64,000 nt of DNA, taken from contig JAIXQH010000044.1 in NCBI GenBank assembly GCA_027484055.1, positions 1-64,000 on the forward strand, written 5' to 3'. The notes beneath the pieces were generated by a model. The model was not told the origin of the DNA. It saw nothing but the letters and a program-made list of their open reading frames with translations, and did no database searches. The stretch comes from Verrucomicrobiaceae bacterium (GTDB taxonomy: Bacteria; Verrucomicrobiota; Verrucomicrobiia; Verrucomicrobiales; Akkermansiaceae). Position numbers and translations under genes: made by a program. This document shows positions 63,401 through 64,000 of the stretch, one piece after another (position 1 is the first letter of the stretch; every line of letters begins with the position of its first letter).

Positions 63401-64000
63401 CCGCCGGTCGGTGTGACCAGCACCGCGCCGGAAATCAACGCGTAACGGGCGGGTAGCAAGGTGTAGTATCCGGCAGGGAGGCTGGCACTGCCAGCCAGAT
63501 AAATCCGGTCCCCAACATTCAGTGAAGAGTTGGTATAGCCTGTGTTTCCCGCTATCAAGTTCGGGGCCGTTGTGGTCGAGGCTGTTGTGTTATATTCCGA
63601 GACCGGAGCGTAAGAAGAAGCGTAGCCGGGAATGATGGCGAAACTGGTGGAAGATGCGAGAATGTCGGTCAGTCCTCCCAGTCCCTGCACCCAGCGGTAG
63701 GCGTACAACTCTCCCCCGCCCCGCAGGTCGATTGAGGAACCCTTTTCGGTAGTGACGTTACTTCCTAGTAAGAAGATGTTTTTTTCGGGCTCGCCGCTGG
63801 TCGTGATGTCCACGCCGCGCGGGTCGATCCAGTTCTCTCCGTTAGTACTGATTCCATAGGGTATTGTCAGCGCCTTGCCCGTGGCCGGATCCACTGCGGA
63901 GACGGAAGTACTACTTGCAGCGCCCAGCACTAGATTCTTTGTCTGTGGAAATGCGGAGGCCCCAGCGCTGCCCGCGAGAATGTCGACCGGCCGAGTTCCC
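57472..64000 (-). CDS. Giant filamentous-haemagglutinin-like surface protein (C-terminal part)
   Basis: At least 2175 codons in one open frame that continues through the right edge of the window; the 5' end is missing. The sequence is a long beta-helix-type repeat protein with hundreds of short strands rich in G, N, S, L and I. Examples are ASGSKLDLSTPAGGGDGGSL, DFELTADRGNILVTGTVDAS, GNISLSADAGNVIL and GDLTLNNSSRLTV. This is the filamentous-haemagglutinin/TpsA style of secreted adhesin or exoprotein. It ends with an acidic, lysine-rich tail (YGGSSDDTEEEEKEKNP) after the helix, not a barrel, so it is not an autotransporter. Two-partner secretion through a TpsB/FhaC-like protein is plausible; no such gene is in the window. 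The lack of any frame break over 6.5 kb argues for selection. Confidence 0.8.
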   Translation of the reverse strand, partial: GTRPVDILAGSAGASAFPQTKNLVLGAASSTSVSAVDPATGKALTIPYGISTNGENWIDPRGVDITTSGEPEKNIFLLGSNVTTEKGSSIDLRGGGELYAYRWVQGLGGLTDILASSTSFAIIPGYASSYAPVSEYNTTASTTTAPNLIAGNTGYTNSSLNVGDRIYLAGSASLPAGYYTLLPARYALISGAVLVTPTGGSGSGTVEMPDASSLVSGYRYNSLDANRAVPTISTRFEVASAKVVRARAEYQDFLANTFLKSAAQNAGATVPRLPIDSGRLVFQSTLGLSLSGQVSSASISGGRGAAIDISTPLNTVITAGNLSGTPGSIYLDSNTLNSFGAESLLIGGRRNTSSAGISIQVGSGTITVDNAGSTLSAQDLILVAKDGIRLEDGASLSSSGKLSDSDDLLLSGNGTLVRISADNNASILRSEISQATSPLLSIGANAKLKGGSIILDSSSGISLAADSSIDASSYQFNAGNIALLLDNPGMVTAAGLVVSNALLAKLQTASSLKLLSYGSIDLYGSGTFGSTTGLANLSLSSGQIRGMNNSGGIARIAAKNILLENSASSASLLANGATAGRLEIVAESIGLGANQLAINGYSSVLLESSRGIIGEGTGGLSIQGNLDVRTPVFAGAAGAKRTLTATGSVALEGLVNNGVPLLSSGLGSSLSITGSSVNVDNSVSLPSGSLKLRAVSGNLEIKGMLDVSGTEQRFHDVKKITSAGNISLSADAGNVILASGSKLDLSTPAGGGDGGSLSISTPAGTFSSAGTILGSGGVGGKNGSFSLDVLSLASLSALNSSLAASKLTDVQKIRIRTGDVLLDGTATARDFELTADRGNILVTGTVDASGKTGGEIHLAARGDLTLNNSSRLTVAGQDFSSAGKGGSITLESGTQLNGVTGTGSVDIQTGSVMDLSVASKVTGSAVTEGSSAYLGKYSGKLHIRAPRNTANNDLLVKAFDGTIIDASSILVEGYRLYDLTSSGGTISSTIQTTIRNEGNAFIGAAASTTANYTAITNRLLSKNSGLASVLVLAPGAEIINRTGDLTLGTSTSTTTSDWNLSTFRFGAKSAPGVLTLRAAGDLVFFNALSDGFNPTLANTNTSWLWTARLAAQNNLLPVNEQTWSYRLSAGADLSAAGFGSVLSLARLVADKGSLKLGKNATNLSTATGTSATTASAIANRFQVIRTGSGDIDINAGRDVQLLNQFATIYTAGTRLTDFTLGGLFKLPSIINVDSTTLGVSQQSYSVQYSMAGGNVNIHAAENIGRFTLSNGVLVADSQLQMPTNWLYRRGYLNAATGRFGQDFTESSASTTWWVDFSNFFQGVGALGGGDVNLSAGNNISNVDAVIPTNARMPGYTDATQTTNASPDASKLLELGGGSLSVTAGNNIDAGVYYIERGKGELRAGGSILTNATRSVLNRTQTFTSSYTQLPTTLFLGKGAFDISANGDILLGPVANPFLLPGGQLNGYNNKSYFSTFDENSYLNASSLGGDITFRESAAAEGLVDRPILQLWFDSKLVLTTRSASANKPWLRLNETDVNQFSTLFALQPGSIGATSFSGDINLVGDLLLSPASKGNLGLYARGSLNALQPNGILNLNGSTVTTWGTSRINLSDADPARVPGTVNPFGFQSVIAGTGTSAEDTGPTGFLDPINLLFAESGGTLGTNIVLQTKQTLHASGPLHVDDLEPLRLYAADGDISGLQLFSSKFARVIAGDDISDIAFYIQNTRRSDTSIVSAGRDLLPYTTSNSLRQAATTGRNQLVSSEPTEFLDGDIQISGPGTLEVLAGRNLDLGIGSNNADGTGSGITSIGNSRNPYLPDQGANLVVGAGLGLALGLADSSLHLTEFIDAYVNTQTGAKYLKEIAPGTVFADLSKEEQARLAIEVFYLILRDAGQAYTKTGNKSAYEPATAAIELLFGKDASKRKGDILARSRDIRTSNGGGISIITPGGGLVLANSTTGSTLAPPGIVTASGGNIGIFANNDINIGIGRIFTLRGGNEIIWSSKGDIAAGSSSKTVLTASPTRVRIDPQSASVQTDLSGLATGGGIGVLSTIKGVKPGNVDLIAPEGTVNAGDAGIRVSGNLNIAANQVLNAGNISVGGVSAGTLSPVSVSANIGGLTTAANSAAATTAAATEGSQKPNAGPGTAEVTASLSIITVEVIGYGGSSDDTEEEEKEKNP

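Overview
The window looks like a chromosomal segment of a Verrucomicrobiota bacterium, probably related to Verrucomicrobiales. This rests on the mixture of content: autotransporter-type beta-strand repeat proteins, DUF1080 proteins, many secreted glycoside hydrolases without SusC/SusD, an OmpH/BamA envelope set and a very long filamentous-haemagglutinin-like protein. The taxonomic call is inference; no rRNA gene is present.

Region 1 (about 1-32.2 kb) is a glycan-degradation locus with every intact gene on the minus strand. In transcription order (right to left) it encodes GH106, GH43, GH106, GH42, a sensor histidine kinase and a NarL-type response regulator (probably one operon, 32110 to 19215). 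Then come a secreted beta-strand repeat protein, a GH140 apiosidase-like enzyme, two tandem GH39 paralogues and a GH42-like enzyme. After these are a DUF1080-cystatin-like protein, a beta-helix protein, a GH5-like enzyme, a GH3 and a GH16. Almost all have signal peptides. Rhamnose-, apiose-, xylose/arabinose- and galactose-type activities point to a branched pectic or arabinogalactan-like plant or algal glycan. Between the genes lie remnants of decayed ones: a secreted protein, an FGE-sulfatase domain and a cupin. An 18-bp palindrome, consensus ATGGCCTGAwCrGGCCAT, occurs four times upstream of minus-strand genes, with a fifth degenerate copy in front of the decayed gene. I read it as the operator of a locus-specific regulon.

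Region 2 (32.2-33 kb) is a junction: a truncated tyrosine-recombinase remnant next to an initiator tRNA-fMet gene.

Region 3 (33-45.4 kb) is housekeeping sequence: a conserved protein of unknown function, NAD kinase, a two-domain LOG-like protein, a yeast-type cytosine deaminase, an OmpH/Skp chaperone, a membrane coiled-coil protein, an MBL hydrolase, aldose 1-epimerase, a five-gene plus-strand run (GAF, Jag-like KH/R3H, DoxX, thioesterase, FAD oxidoreductase), and BamA.

Region 4 (45.4-55.35 kb) is a defence cassette inserted between bamA and an ABC-F gene and bounded by perfect 46-bp direct repeats. It holds hsdM, a DUF1016 nuclease, a chimeric short ORF, hsdS, a SIR2-domain protein, a STAS-like (DUF4325) protein and hsdR. 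A duplicated hsdM 3' end shows that the DUF1016 gene was inserted secondarily between hsdM and hsdS. The SIR2 and STAS-like genes, separated by a non-coding stretch with two related repeat units, sit between hsdS and hsdR.

Region 5 (55.36-64 kb) contains the ABC-F ATPase gene and the C-terminal more than 2150 codons of a giant haemagglutinin-like protein that runs off the right edge.
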